Below, piece by piece: positions 26,658 to 34,980 of a stretch of 64,000 bases of DNA. Source of the stretch: Candidatus Zymogenaceae bacterium (lineage in GTDB: Bacteria > Desulfobacterota > Zymogenia > Zymogenales > Zymogenaceae). A model generated the notes under the pieces. It had not been told where the DNA came from, did not search any database, and saw nothing but the letters and a program-made list of their open reading frames with translations. How positions within the stretch are numbered: position 1 is the first letter of the stretch; each line of letters opens with the position of its first letter. Made by a program: the position numbers and the translations under genes. The DNA lies in NCBI GenBank assembly GCA_016931225.1, contig JAFGFE010000010.1, forward strand, positions 1 through 64,000, given 5' to 3'.

Positions 26658-27668
26658 ATGAAACTCTTGGTGACCGGTGGGGCCGGATTTATCGGCTCCA
26701 ATTTCATTTTATACCTGTTGGAGAAAGACGAAGGCTTAGAAATCGTCAACCTCGACGCCCTCACCTATGCGGGAAACTTAGCGAACCTGAAGTCTGTGGA
26801 AGATAATCGCCGGTATCGGTTTGTCAAGGGTGATATAATCGACGCCACGCTCGTGGGAGAGATCATGGCCGACGGGATCGATGCGGTGGTCAATTTCGCC
26901 GCCGAATCTCACGTGGACCGCTCTATCATAGACCCCGATACGTTCATCAAAACGAACATCCTGGGCACCCACGTGCTTCTGGATGCGGCCAAGAAATATA
27001 ATATCTCCCGATTTGTCCAGATTTCCACCGATGAGGTGTACGGCTCCCTGGGGCCGACAGGGTATTTCACCGAACAGACACCCCTGGACCCCACCAGCCC
27101 GTATTCCGCCAGCAAGACATCGGCGGATCTTTTGGCCCTGGCCAGTTTCAAGACCTTCGGTCTCCCGGTAATGGTCACCCGCTGTTCCAACAACTATGGT
27201 CCCTATCAATTCCCGGAAAAGCTTATCCCGCTTTTTATCACAAACGCCCTGGAGGACAAGCCCCTGCCGATTTACGGCGATGGGAAGAATATCCGGGACT
27301 GGCTGCACACCTGGGATCATGCCGCGGCGATCGAGACGGTGCTGAAAAAAGGTGTCCCCGGCGAGGTATACAACATCGGCGGGAACAACGAGCGGACGAA
27401 TCTTGAGATCACCGAGGCGATACTTGCGGCCCTTGACAAGTCCACCGACCTCATCCGCTTCGTGGCGGACCGACCCGGCCACGACCGCAGGTACGCCATC
27501 GATTCGTCCAAGATTCAGAAAGAGCTGGGCTGGGCGCCGTCGTATACCTTCGATCGGGCGATGGAGGAGACGGTCACCTGGTACGTGGAAAACCGTTGGT
27601 GGTGGGAGGAGATCAAGAGCGGTCAGTATCAGGAATACTACAAGAACTTTTACGGAGATCTTTCATAG
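26658..27668 (+). CDS. rmlB: dTDP-glucose 4,6-dehydratase
   Basis: An extended short-chain dehydrogenase/reductase of 336 residues. It has the NAD motif TGGAGFIGSNF near the start, the catalytic Tyr/Lys in YSASKTSAD and STDEVYGSLG. The RCSNNYGPYQFPEKLIPLFI stretch is specific to RmlB. It converts dTDP-glucose to dTDP-4-keto-6-deoxyglucose. The ATG at 26658 is taken because MKLLVTGG is the family start. An ATG at 26640 is possible. The gap back to rmlC is about 110 bp. Confidence 0.94.
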   Translation: MKLLVTGGAGFIGSNFILYLLEKDEGLEIVNLDALTYAGNLANLKSVEDNRRYRFVKGDIIDATLVGEIMADGIDAVVNFAAESHVDRSIIDPDTFIKTNILGTHVLLDAAKKYNISRFVQISTDEVYGSLGPTGYFTEQTPLDPTSPYSASKTSADLLALASFKTFGLPVMVTRCSNNYGPYQFPEKLIPLFITNALEDKPLPIYGDGKNIRDWLHTWDHAAAIETVLKKGVPGEVYNIGGNNERTNLEITEAILAALDKSTDLIRFVADRPGHDRRYAIDSSKIQKELGWAPSYTFDRAMEETVTWYVENRWWWEEIKSGQYQEYYKNFYGDLS

Positions 27669-27679
27669 GAACGAATCTT

Positions 27680-28546
27680 GTGCGGATACTGTTGATCGGA
27701 GCCCGAGGGATGTTGGGCACAGACCTCACAGGTGTCCTTCGGGATAGGTCCCCGAAGCATAATCTTACGCTGTGGGATGTGGAGGAGGCGGACATTACCG
27801 ATAACAAAGCGTTCGACAGTGCTCTGGAGGGTTTACCTGAGCCGCCGGAGGTCATCATCAACTGTGCGGCCTTCACCGCCGTCGATCTGGCGGAGACCGA
27901 ACGGGAGGCGGCGATGCGCATTAATGGTGACGGCGCCGGAAACATATCCCGGGCGGCGCGGAGGATCGGAGCCCGGGTGGTATATATCAGTACCGATTAC
28001 ATTTTTGACGGAAAGAAAGAGACTCCCTGGCGGGAGGACGATCCGACCGAGCCGGTGAACTGGTACGGACAGACCAAGCTCGAAGGAGAAAAAAGGACTC
28101 TCGATGCGTGTCCCGACGCGCTCATCGTCAGGACCCAATGGCTTTACGGTCCCGAGGGGAAAAACTTCGTTGAGACGATACTGAAACTCGCCGACGAGAG
28201 AGACGAGCTCCGGGTTGTTGACGATCAGCGGGGCTCTCCCACATATACCGAAGATCTGGCCCGGGCGCTGACGACATTGGTGGAGGGAAAACATCAAGGC
28301 GTCTATCACGTAGCCAACTCCGGAGAAACGACCTGGTTCGATTTCGCCCGGGAAATCATGACTCGAACAGGGAAGGACGTGCGGGTGGTCCCCGTATCCA
28401 CTGAGGACTATCCGGCGATTGCCAGGCGGCCCGGGAACTCCGTATTCGATATGATGAAGTTTCAAAAGGACACCGGTATGACCATGCCCTCCTGGCGGGA
28501 GGGGCTGGCGGCGTATCTTCGCCGGAAAAACCTGCCTGTTGAATAA
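27680..28546 (+). CDS. rmlD: dTDP-4-dehydrorhamnose reductase
   Basis: The last step of dTDP-L-rhamnose synthesis. It has 288 residues. The GTG start at 27680 is preceded by AGGA at a good spacing. Motifs are RILLIGARGMLGTDL at the N-terminus, INCAAFTAVDLAE near 60, YISTDYIFDGKK near 100 and the YGQTKLEGE catalytic Tyr/Lys near 130. The start of rmlD follows the rmlB stop by 11 bp. The rhamnose made here probably feeds the glycan cluster at 38.7-53.7 kb. Confidence 0.93.
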   Translation: MRILLIGARGMLGTDLTGVLRDRSPKHNLTLWDVEEADITDNKAFDSALEGLPEPPEVIINCAAFTAVDLAETEREAAMRINGDGAGNISRAARRIGARVVYISTDYIFDGKKETPWREDDPTEPVNWYGQTKLEGEKRTLDACPDALIVRTQWLYGPEGKNFVETILKLADERDELRVVDDQRGSPTYTEDLARALTTLVEGKHQGVYHVANSGETTWFDFAREIMTRTGKDVRVVPVSTEDYPAIARRPGNSVFDMMKFQKDTGMTMPSWREGLAAYLRRKNLPVE

Positions 28547-28615
28547 TCGTTGTGACAAGCAGCGGCGGGGGGAATTCGGCAATATTTCGGCAAGTGTGGT
28601 CTGAATGGTGTGATG

Positions 28616-29257
28616 ATGGCGTATAAAGAAAAAGAAACCAGACTGAGCGTATTCCGTGAATACGCCGAGGCCATCACCATCGCCATGATGCTGGCGCTTA
28701 TCATCAAGGCGTTTATCTTTCCCAGCTTCATGGTCCCCACCGGCTCCATGATACCCACCATACTCGAGGGAGATCGGTTTTTTGTCAACAAATTCGTCTT
28801 CGGCACCCGCATTCCGTTTTCGGATGTAAAGGTGCTTGCCATTCGGGAACCGAGACGGGGCGACGTCGTGGTGTTTGAGTATCCGGAAGACAGGCGGATT
28901 CCCTATATCAAACGGGTGATCGGGCTGCCGGGCGATACGGTGGAAATCAGGGACAAGCGGGTATATATCAACGGTGAGGAGTACTTCGTAGAGAGCGAGA
29001 TACACTCGGATCCTGACATTGTGCCTGGCGAGCGGGATAATTTCGGCCCGATCGTCGTTCCCCCCGATTCCTATTTCATGATGGGGGACAACCGGGACAC
29101 CAGCGTGGATTCCCGCTTCTGGGGTTTTGTTCATACCCAGGAGTTGACCGGAACCGCACAATTGATATACTGGTCATGTGACATCCAGGCGGGGGGCTAT
29201 CTCGCCCGCTTTGCCAATATCCGCTGGGATCGTATTGGAACCATAATCAACCGCTGA
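28616..29257 (+). CDS. lepB: Signal peptidase I, copy 1
   Basis: Signal peptidase I removes signal peptides from exported proteins at the membrane outer face. This 213-residue copy has an N-terminal anchor (about 16-36), the catalytic Ser44 in PTGSMIPT, the catalytic Lys99 in YIKRVIGLPGD and the MGDNRDTSVDSRFWG box. The start ATG (28616) matches that of copy 2. An upstream GTG/ATG would add two residues. It is nearly identical in protein sequence to copy 2, and the downstream noncoding DNA is also similar, so the pair is a recent tandem duplication. Confidence 0.95.
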   Translation: MAYKEKETRLSVFREYAEAITIAMMLALIIKAFIFPSFMVPTGSMIPTILEGDRFFVNKFVFGTRIPFSDVKVLAIREPRRGDVVVFEYPEDRRIPYIKRVIGLPGDTVEIRDKRVYINGEEYFVESEIHSDPDIVPGERDNFGPIVVPPDSYFMMGDNRDTSVDSRFWGFVHTQELTGTAQLIYWSCDIQAGGYLARFANIRWDRIGTIINR

Positions 29258-29440
29258 GTGTCGCATATATCGGTGTCTTAACGAGCCGGAGACACGTGGA
29301 ATTCTCGATGTGCCGGAAGCCGTGTATCGCCAATACGGTTGAAGCGACGGGCATATACACATTGTGACATCTTATGGTGTGGAAAAACGGGGCGTGTTTC
29401 GGCCTGAAGAGCCTTAATATGAAGTCTGAAAGGTGTGATA

Positions 29441-30082
29441 ATGGCACACAAAGAAAAGGAAACAGAGCTGAGTGTATTTCGCGAATACGCGGAGGCCATT
29501 ACCATCGCTCTGATGCTGGCGCTTATCATCAAGGCGTTTATCTTTCCCAGCTTCAAGGTTCCCACCGGCTCCATGATTCCCACCATACTTCGGGGAGATC
29601 AGTTCCTGGTCAATAAGTTCGTCTTCGGCACCCGCATTCCGTTTTCGGATGTAAAGGTGCTTACCATTCGGGAGCCGAGGCGGGGCGATGTCGTGGTGTT
29701 CGAGTATCCGGAAGACAGACGGGTTCATTACGTCAAGCGGGTGATCGGGCTGCCGGGTGATACGGTGGAAATCAGGGATAAGCGGGTGTATATCAACGGT
29801 GAGGAGTATGTCGTGGAGAGTGAAATCCACTCGGACCCTGACATTATACCGGGGCAGCGGGATAATTTCGGCCCGATCGTCGTCCCACCCGATTCCTATT
29901 TCATGATGGGGGACAATCGAGACAACAGTCAAGATTCCCGCTTCTGGGGATTTGTCCATACCCGGGAGTTGACCGGAACCGCGCAATTGATATACTGGTC
30001 ATGGGACATTCAGGCGAAAGGGTATCTCTCCCGATTTGCACATATCCGCTGGGATCGTATTGGAACCATAATAAACCGTTGA
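29441..30082 (+). CDS. lepB: Signal peptidase I, copy 2
   Basis: 213 residues, with Ser44 in PTGSMIPT and Lys99 in YVKRVIGLPGD, and the box MGDNRDNSQDSRFWG. Most differences from copy 1 are conservative, and every catalytic element is intact. The ribosome site GAAAGGTG is stronger than that of copy 1. It probably has the same activity, either a dosage increase or early divergence. The 183 bp between the copies contain no other gene. Confidence 0.95.
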   Translation: MAHKEKETELSVFREYAEAITIALMLALIIKAFIFPSFKVPTGSMIPTILRGDQFLVNKFVFGTRIPFSDVKVLTIREPRRGDVVVFEYPEDRRVHYVKRVIGLPGDTVEIRDKRVYINGEEYVVESEIHSDPDIIPGQRDNFGPIVVPPDSYFMMGDNRDNSQDSRFWGFVHTRELTGTAQLIYWSWDIQAKGYLSRFAHIRWDRIGTIINR

Positions 30083-30289
30083 GTGTCACATACATCGAAG
30101 CGTTGACATAATGACCGACAACAGGTGGAACGTGCGGAAGACTTCTCTCTTTCGTTTTCAGATAACATTTGAAACAACGTATGCATATGCATCGCGACAT
30201 CCAGTGCTGTGGGAAAAACCGTCCTTAATCAACAAGATGCCGCCGCACCCCGGGACCTCATTCAGGATGACATTTGCCGGGAGTATCCA

Positions 30290-30955
30290 TTGAGCACGGA
30301 GTCGCGGGCGAAGGAGACGACACACGCCGTCCATGCCGTCAGGGAATTTGCCGAGATCATTGTCCTGGCGCTGATAATCGTGCTGGTCTGTAAAACGCTG
30401 GTATTCCAGACATACAGGATTCCGAGCGAATCGATGGTACCCACCCTTTACCCCGGAGACCAGATTCTCGTCTGTAAGTGCTCCTACGGCGTTCCCGTTC
30501 CCTTTACGGATGTTTTCATTTTCGGATTACGCGAGCCGTCCCGGGGGGATGTGGTTGTCTTCAAATTCCCGCCGGATCATCGTGTTCACTATATTAAACG
30601 GCTGGTCGGAATGCCGGGGGATACCATCGAAATCAAAAACAAGGTGCTGTATGTCAACGGCGAGGTGTATGACGTGGCGGAGGCACAATATATAGATCCT
30701 CTGGTGATGCCGGGCGTCGTCAGCCGACGGGACAACTACGGACCGATCACCATCCCTCCCGGCGCATTTTTCATGATGGGTGATAACCGAGACAACAGCA
30801 ACGATTCCCGCTTCTGGGGATTGGTCCGGGAACACGAAATCATCGGTCGTACCGTAATGGTGTACTGGTGCCGGGATACCGGAGACGGCGGATTCCTCGG
30901 CCGCCCCGCCCACATCCGCTGGGATCGCATCGGAACGATCCTGGTCCACAGATAA
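30290..30955 (+). CDS. lepB: Signal peptidase I, copy 3
   Basis: 221 residues from a TTG start at 30290, chosen because GGGAG lies 6 bp ahead. A GTG at 30209 in frame lacks a site. The catalytic Ser48 is in PSESMVPT and Lys103 in YIKRLVGMPGD, with MGDNRDNSNDSRFWG downstream. A Cys-rich patch (VCKCSYG) follows the active-site serine, unlike copies 1 and 2. It is clearly older than the copy 1/2 duplication, and the ancestral order of the four genes is not known. It is followed 4 bp later by copy 4. Confidence 0.93.
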   Translation: MSTESRAKETTHAVHAVREFAEIIVLALIIVLVCKTLVFQTYRIPSESMVPTLYPGDQILVCKCSYGVPVPFTDVFIFGLREPSRGDVVVFKFPPDHRVHYIKRLVGMPGDTIEIKNKVLYVNGEVYDVAEAQYIDPLVMPGVVSRRDNYGPITIPPGAFFMMGDNRDNSNDSRFWGLVREHEIIGRTVMVYWCRDTGDGGFLGRPAHIRWDRIGTILVHR

Positions 30956-30959
30956 CGCA

Positions 30960-31562
30960 ATGATAGAAAGAGGTCACCGGTTCTTTTTTGCCTTCTGCCT
31001 CTTCTGCGGATTCCTTTTTCTCCTGTTCGTCTGGCTGTTTGAAAATATCTACGTGACCGCTTCGGGCATGGAGCCGGCGGTCAGTCCCGGCGATTACCTC
31101 CTGGTGCTTTCTCCCGGGGGTCGGTGTTTTTTACCGGCGGCACCAGTACTCTGCGACGTCTCAACCCTGAGGAAAAACGACCTGATATATGTCAGAACCC
31201 CCGATGAGGACAGACGGCGTGTGATTCTGAGGGTTGTGGGATGTGCCGGTGATGAGGTGATGATCGTCGACAAGACGCTTTTTATCAACGGAGTCCCCCA
31301 AGAGGAACCGTATGTGACCTTTGACGATCCGGAGATATATCCCCGGGATTTGTCTGTCCGGGACAACTTTGGTCCGGTGGTTGTGCCGGACGGGGCGGTC
31401 TTCGCTCTGGCCGATCATCGGGATAGTATGGGTGACGGGCGTTTTTTCGGCTTCATCGGAGACGAGCATCTCAGGGGCCGTGTGCTGCTTTGCTACTGGT
31501 CCCGGGATCTGACCGGGCGGTTCTACTCCGTCAGATGGGAACGTGTGGGGAAATCCTTTTAA
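30960..31562 (+). CDS. Signal peptidase I-like pseudoenzyme, copy 4
   Basis: 200 residues that align with the lepB copies over the whole length: N-terminal anchor about 8-28, then ASGMEPAVSPGDYLLV, ILRVVGCAGDEV and ADHRDSMGDGRFFG. The residue that should be the nucleophile Ser is Gly36 (a Ser at 35 is shifted by one), and the general-base Lys is Leu90. Both catalytic residues are therefore missing. The frame is intact over 600 bp and the fold motifs remain, which suggests a kept non-catalytic role rather than fresh decay. Possible roles are binding signal peptides or modulating the other copies. It lies 4 bp after copy 3, so it is co-translated. Confidence 0.82.
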   Translation: MIERGHRFFFAFCLFCGFLFLLFVWLFENIYVTASGMEPAVSPGDYLLVLSPGGRCFLPAAPVLCDVSTLRKNDLIYVRTPDEDRRRVILRVVGCAGDEVMIVDKTLFINGVPQEEPYVTFDDPEIYPRDLSVRDNFGPVVVPDGAVFALADHRDSMGDGRFFGFIGDEHLRGRVLLCYWSRDLTGRFYSVRWERVGKSF

Positions 31563-31576
31563 TGGAAAAATCCATT
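31561..31576. repeat. Short inverted repeat after the lepB array
   Basis: AATGGA-AAAA-TCCATT, a perfect 6-bp hairpin overlapping the stop of copy 4. It has no T tract and is too weak to call a terminator. Confidence 0.35.
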
Positions 31577-31603
31577 GACACTGATTGACTAAGGTGATAA
31601 AAA
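31575..31603 (+). promoter_or_regulatory. Possible promoter of DUF4845-like gene
   Basis: -35 TTGACA (31575-31580), 17 bp, -10 TAAAAA (31598-31603). The -35 is perfect and the -10 poor. A second TTGACT lies 11 bp further on. Confidence 0.3.
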
Positions 31604-31665
31604 CATACATTAGGGATATATCATTTTGTATGTAAAAATTACATCTGTACCGATAGGATGAAATT

Positions 31666-32049
31666 ATGGATAGAATAAGACGAACGTTTTTTTCCCAGCG
31701 CGGTGAAGGACGGGGAAAGACGTTTGCGGTGATCATCGTCATCGCCATTATTGTTTACGCCGCAGCGAAATTCTTCCCGCCGATTAAAACACATATGGAT
31801 CTGAAAAAAGTTGTGGAAGAATATATGTGGTCAAACGGCGGCGGGAGTGAGGAAATAATTCTGGAAAGATTGTCGCCGAGAATTGCGGCAGTGAAAGAAG
31901 ATCTGGGTCGGGATGACATCGTCATTGTCAAGAAGGGCAACCAGAACTATGCCATGATCGATTACACGGAAACGGTTGTGCTTATACCGGACATGTTCGA
32001 ACACGAGTTGAAATTTCACGTTGAGGGCTTCAGTAAACCCCAAAAATAA
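31666..32049 (+). CDS. Membrane-anchored DUF4845-like protein
   Basis: 127 residues with an N-terminal basic segment, one transmembrane helix (about 19-38) and a soluble mixed alpha/beta domain facing outward. The layout and position right after lepB genes resemble DUF4845 proteins, which sit beside lepB in many proteobacteria and whose function is unknown. AGGATGAAATT precedes the ATG. The family call is by context and shape, not by a firm motif. It could cooperate with the signal peptidases, but this is inference. Confidence 0.55.
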   Translation: MDRIRRTFFSQRGEGRGKTFAVIIVIAIIVYAAAKFFPPIKTHMDLKKVVEEYMWSNGGGSEEIILERLSPRIAAVKEDLGRDDIVIVKKGNQNYAMIDYTETVVLIPDMFEHELKFHVEGFSKPQK

Positions 32050-32112
32050 TAATAAAGAACCATTGGTTCATCCTACACATAATATAACGAGTAGCGTAAA
32101 GCTGGATATCAC

Positions 32113-32148
32113 AAAACCTCCCTGTTTTCGTGCAAGGGGGTTTTTTTT
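32113..32148 (+). terminator. Terminator just upstream of pyrR
   Basis: A stem AACCTCCCTG with CAAGGGGGTT (one mismatch and one G-T pair) and loop TTTTCGTG, followed by eight T. It ends about 24 bp before the pyrR start. It either ends the upstream DUF4845-like transcript or serves as an attenuator for the pyr genes. Confidence 0.75.
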
Positions 32149-32172
32149 GGAAGGCGCATAAAAGGAAATCCG

Positions 32173-32727
32173 GTGACTGAACAAGATCGACTTATATTAA
32201 GTCAGGAACAGGCGAATCGAATCGTCAGCCGATTGGCCACCCAGATTCTTGAGAAAAACGTCAATGCCGCAGAGGTGGTGCTCATCGGCATGCGTACCGG
32301 CGGGATATTTCTGGCGCGGCTTATACAGGAAAAACTCAAGCAGCTCGAAGGGGTGGCTATTCCCATCGGCGTTTTGGATATTACCCTCTACCGCGATGAT
32401 ATATCGACAACCGACCAGCATCACTTCGTCCGAAAAACGGAAATTCCCTTTTCTTTGAACGGTCGGGTGGTGCTTCTGGTGGACGACGTATTGCATACCG
32501 GCCGCTCCACCAGGGCGGCGCTTGACGCCATGATGGATTTCGGCCGCCCGAAACGAGTGCAGCTAGCGGTGTTGGTGGATCGCGGTGAGCGGGAACTGCC
32601 CATCAGTCCAAATTTTGTGGGGAAGACGATTTCCATCGATGAGAACGAGCGGGTGGAGGTCATCTTCGACGATGAGGGAACTCTCCTGGGGGCGGTCGTA
32701 CGACAGCATGAACAGACACCATCATAA
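32173..32727 (+). CDS. pyrR: PyrR, pyrimidine operon regulator / uracil phosphoribosyltransferase
   Basis: A 184-residue type I phosphoribosyltransferase with the PRPP loop [20 protein letters not shown] near 96-115 and [14 protein letters not shown] near 37-50. PyrR senses UMP and, where studied, controls pyr attenuation by RNA binding. Many members also have weak UPRTase activity. The GTG start at 32173 has AAAGGA 6 bp ahead. It is the first gene of pyrR-pyrB-pyrC. Confidence 0.93.
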   Translation: MTEQDRLILSQEQANRIVSRLATQILEKNVNAAEVVLIGMRTGGIFLARLIQEKLKQLEGVAIPIGVLDITLYRDDISTTDQHHFVRKTEIPFSLNGRVVLLVDDVLHTGRSTRAALDAMMDFGRPKRVQLAVLVDRGERELPISPNFVGKTISIDENERVEVIFDDEGTLLGAVVRQHEQTPS

Positions 32728-32750
32728 TGCTTCTTGAAGAGGGAGAAAAA

Positions 32751-33710
32751 ATGAGCGAGTCGGTGGAAAAAGTCTGGGAGCGAAAAGACCTTCTCGGCAT
32801 CAGGGACCTGGATATATGGGAGATCGAACTGATCCTCGATACCGCCGAGTCCTTTCTTGAAATTTCAAAACGTGATATTAAGAAGGTCCCGACTCTGAGG
32901 GGGAAGACCGTCATCACCGTGTTTTACGAGGCGAGCACCAGAACCCGGGTGTCCTTTGAACTCGCCGCAAAGAGACTGTCCGCCGATACCGTCAATATCT
33001 CCGCCTCGACATCCAGCGCGAAAAAGGGAGAAACCCTTATCGACACCGCCCGCAACCTGGAGGCGATGGCGCCGGACGCGATCATTATGCGTCATCCCAT
33101 CCCGGGATCGTCGGATCTTTTGGGGAGGCATGTCAGGTCGTCCATCATCAACGCCGGAGACGGCGCCCACGAGCACCCAACCCAGGCGTTACTTGACGCC
33201 ATGACCATTCGTCAGGTTAAGGGGGGGATTGCCGGCCTGAATATATCGATCATCGGCGATATCACACACAGCAGGGTGGCCCGCTCGAACATCTACTGCC
33301 TGACAAAACTGGGCGCCAACGTGACCATAGCGGGACCCGCCACCATGATACCGACCCGCGTAGAAGAGATGGGCGTACGGGTGGTTCGCACCGTCCGGGA
33401 GGCGATCCGGGACGCGGATGTGATTATGATGCTCAGAATACAACGCGAGCGTCAGGGGAAAGTGCTCTTCCCGTCGGATCGGGATTACGCCCGATTTTTC
33501 GGCTTGAACCTGGAGAATATGGAAGAAGCAAAAGACGATGTCACCATTATGCACCCAGGTCCCATCAACCGCGGGGTTGAGATAAGCCCGGAGGTGGCCG
33601 ACGGCCCCTTTTCGGTCATACTGGAGCAGGTGACAAACGGTGTGGCTGTGCGCATGGCCATACTCTATCTCCTCATCGGCAAGGGAGGTTCCGATGAAGC
33701 TGCTGCTTAA
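32751..33710 (+). CDS. pyrB: Aspartate carbamoyltransferase catalytic subunit
   Basis: Catalyses carbamoyl phosphate plus aspartate to carbamoyl aspartate. The 319 residues hold the carbamoyl-phosphate site [12 protein letters not shown] near 59-70 and later the [10 protein letters not shown] motif. The region HPTQALLD near 148 is also present. No pyrI regulatory subunit is nearby. The ATG at 32751 is chosen for the GAGGGAG five bases ahead. It overlaps pyrC by 17 bp. Confidence 0.94.
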   Translation: MSESVEKVWERKDLLGIRDLDIWEIELILDTAESFLEISKRDIKKVPTLRGKTVITVFYEASTRTRVSFELAAKRLSADTVNISASTSSAKKGETLIDTARNLEAMAPDAIIMRHPIPGSSDLLGRHVRSSIINAGDGAHEHPTQALLDAMTIRQVKGGIAGLNISIIGDITHSRVARSNIYCLTKLGANVTIAGPATMIPTRVEEMGVRVVRTVREAIRDADVIMMLRIQRERQGKVLFPSDRDYARFFGLNLENMEEAKDDVTIMHPGPINRGVEISPEVADGPFSVILEQVTNGVAVRMAILYLLIGKGGSDEAAA

Positions 33711-34980
33711 GGGCGGTACCGTTGTGGATCCGGGCGGCGGCCAAAGCGGCCCCGCCGATGTTCTGATAGAGAACGGAGTGATTTCGGATGTCCTCTCACC
33801 GGGAGCGGGTCCGAAGGACGCCGACGTCATTGATGTCTCAAAGATGACGATCATCCCGGGCGTCATTGATATACACACACACCTGAGGGAGCCGGGCTTC
33901 GAATACAAGGAGACCGTTGCATCGGGAACCCGCGCCGCCGCCGCGGGCGGCGTCACGTCTGTGGCCTGTATGGCAAATACCGATCCGGTCAACGACAACG
34001 GACAGATCACCGAATATATCCTTGAGAAGGCCGAGACGACCGGCGTCGTTCGGGTGTATCCCGTGGGGGCGGTGTCTCGGGGGCTTTCGGGGGAAGTCCT
34101 GGCGGAGATCGGGGAGCTGGCGGCGGCTGGGGTGTGCGCCCTCTCCGACGACGGGCACGTGATATCCAACTCGGACCTCATGCGCCGGGGGATGGAATAC
34201 GCCGTAACCTTCGATCTCCCGGTGATATCCCACTCCGAAGACATGAGCTTGGTGGCCGATGGGGTGATGAACGAGGGATTCGTCTCCACCGAGCTCGGCC
34301 TCCCGGCGAATCCGCCCCAGGCCGAGGAAATCATGATATTTCGCGACGTCACCCTGGCACAGCTCACCGGCGCCCGGCTCCACGTGGCCCACATCTCCAC
34401 CGCCGGGGGCGTGGAGGTCATCCGGCGGGCGAAGGAGCGGGGGGTGGCCGTCACGGCGGAGACCTGTCCCCACTATTTCACACTCACTGACGATGCCGTG
34501 CGCACCTTCGACACCAACACCAAGGTCAATCCGCCCCTCAGGTCGGAGGAAGACCGGCGGGCGGTCATTGAGGGCCTCAAGGACGGCACCATAGACGTCA
34601 TCGCCTCGGATCACGCCCCGCACGATATTGTGGAAAAGGCGGTGGAGTTTTCCTACGCCGCCAGCGGCATATCCGGTCTCGAAACGCTCCTTTCCCTCTC
34701 CCTGCAGCTTGTCAGGGATGGGGAGATGACCCTTTTCGATGTTGTTGAAAAGCTCACCATCGCCCCCGCCAGAACGCTGGGGCTTGCCGGCGGGACGCTG
34801 GCGACAGGGGTTCCTGCGGACCTAACGATCGTCGATACCGGGGAGGACTGGACGGTCGATCCCCGAGCCTTTTTCTCAAAGGGCAAAAACAGTCCGTTTG
34901 CCGGGCGAAGCGTCCCGGGCCGGGTGAAGATGACCATTGTCGCGGGCAGCATTGTGTATCGGGAGGGCGCCATTGTCTGA
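33694..34980 (+). CDS. pyrC: Dihydroorotase
   Basis: Closes carbamoyl aspartate to dihydroorotate. At 428 residues it is of the longer class I type. Metal ligands lie in the HTH of [10 protein letters not shown] (His61, His63), later histidines at HSED and HVAHIST, and the catalytic Asp in DHAPH near 304. The ATG at 33694 has AGGGAGG 5 bp ahead. The next gene starts at a TTG within its last codons. Confidence 0.94.
   Translation: MKLLLKGGTVVDPGGGQSGPADVLIENGVISDVLSPGAGPKDADVIDVSKMTIIPGVIDIHTHLREPGFEYKETVASGTRAAAAGGVTSVACMANTDPVNDNGQITEYILEKAETTGVVRVYPVGAVSRGLSGEVLAEIGELAAAGVCALSDDGHVISNSDLMRRGMEYAVTFDLPVISHSEDMSLVADGVMNEGFVSTELGLPANPPQAEEIMIFRDVTLAQLTGARLHVAHISTAGGVEVIRRAKERGVAVTAETCPHYFTLTDDAVRTFDTNTKVNPPLRSEEDRRAVIEGLKDGTIDVIASDHAPHDIVEKAVEFSYAASGISGLETLLSLSLQLVRDGEMTLFDVVEKLTIAPARTLGLAGGTLATGVPADLTIVDTGEDWTVDPRAFFSKGKNSPFAGRSVPGRVKMTIVAGSIVYREGAIV

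Larger units (their letters stand above)
28616..30082 (+). repeat. Tandem duplication of lepB (about 825-bp unit)
   Basis: The genes starting at 28616 and 29441 are collinear and highly similar at DNA level over their full length. The similarity continues past the stop codons (GAGTGTCGCATATATCG against GAGTGTCACATACATCG). The repeat period is 825 bp. Confidence 0.85.

Noticed and set aside
27833-29161. Long open frame antisense to rmlD and lepB copy 1 (442 codons)
   Set aside because: It lies opposite two clear genes. High GC with codon bias keeps such frames open. No family resemblance.
32050-32172. PyrR-binding leader motif (GAGAGG-containing stem loop)
   Set aside because: The consensus is absent in the 120 bp upstream of pyrR, so only the terminator was recorded.
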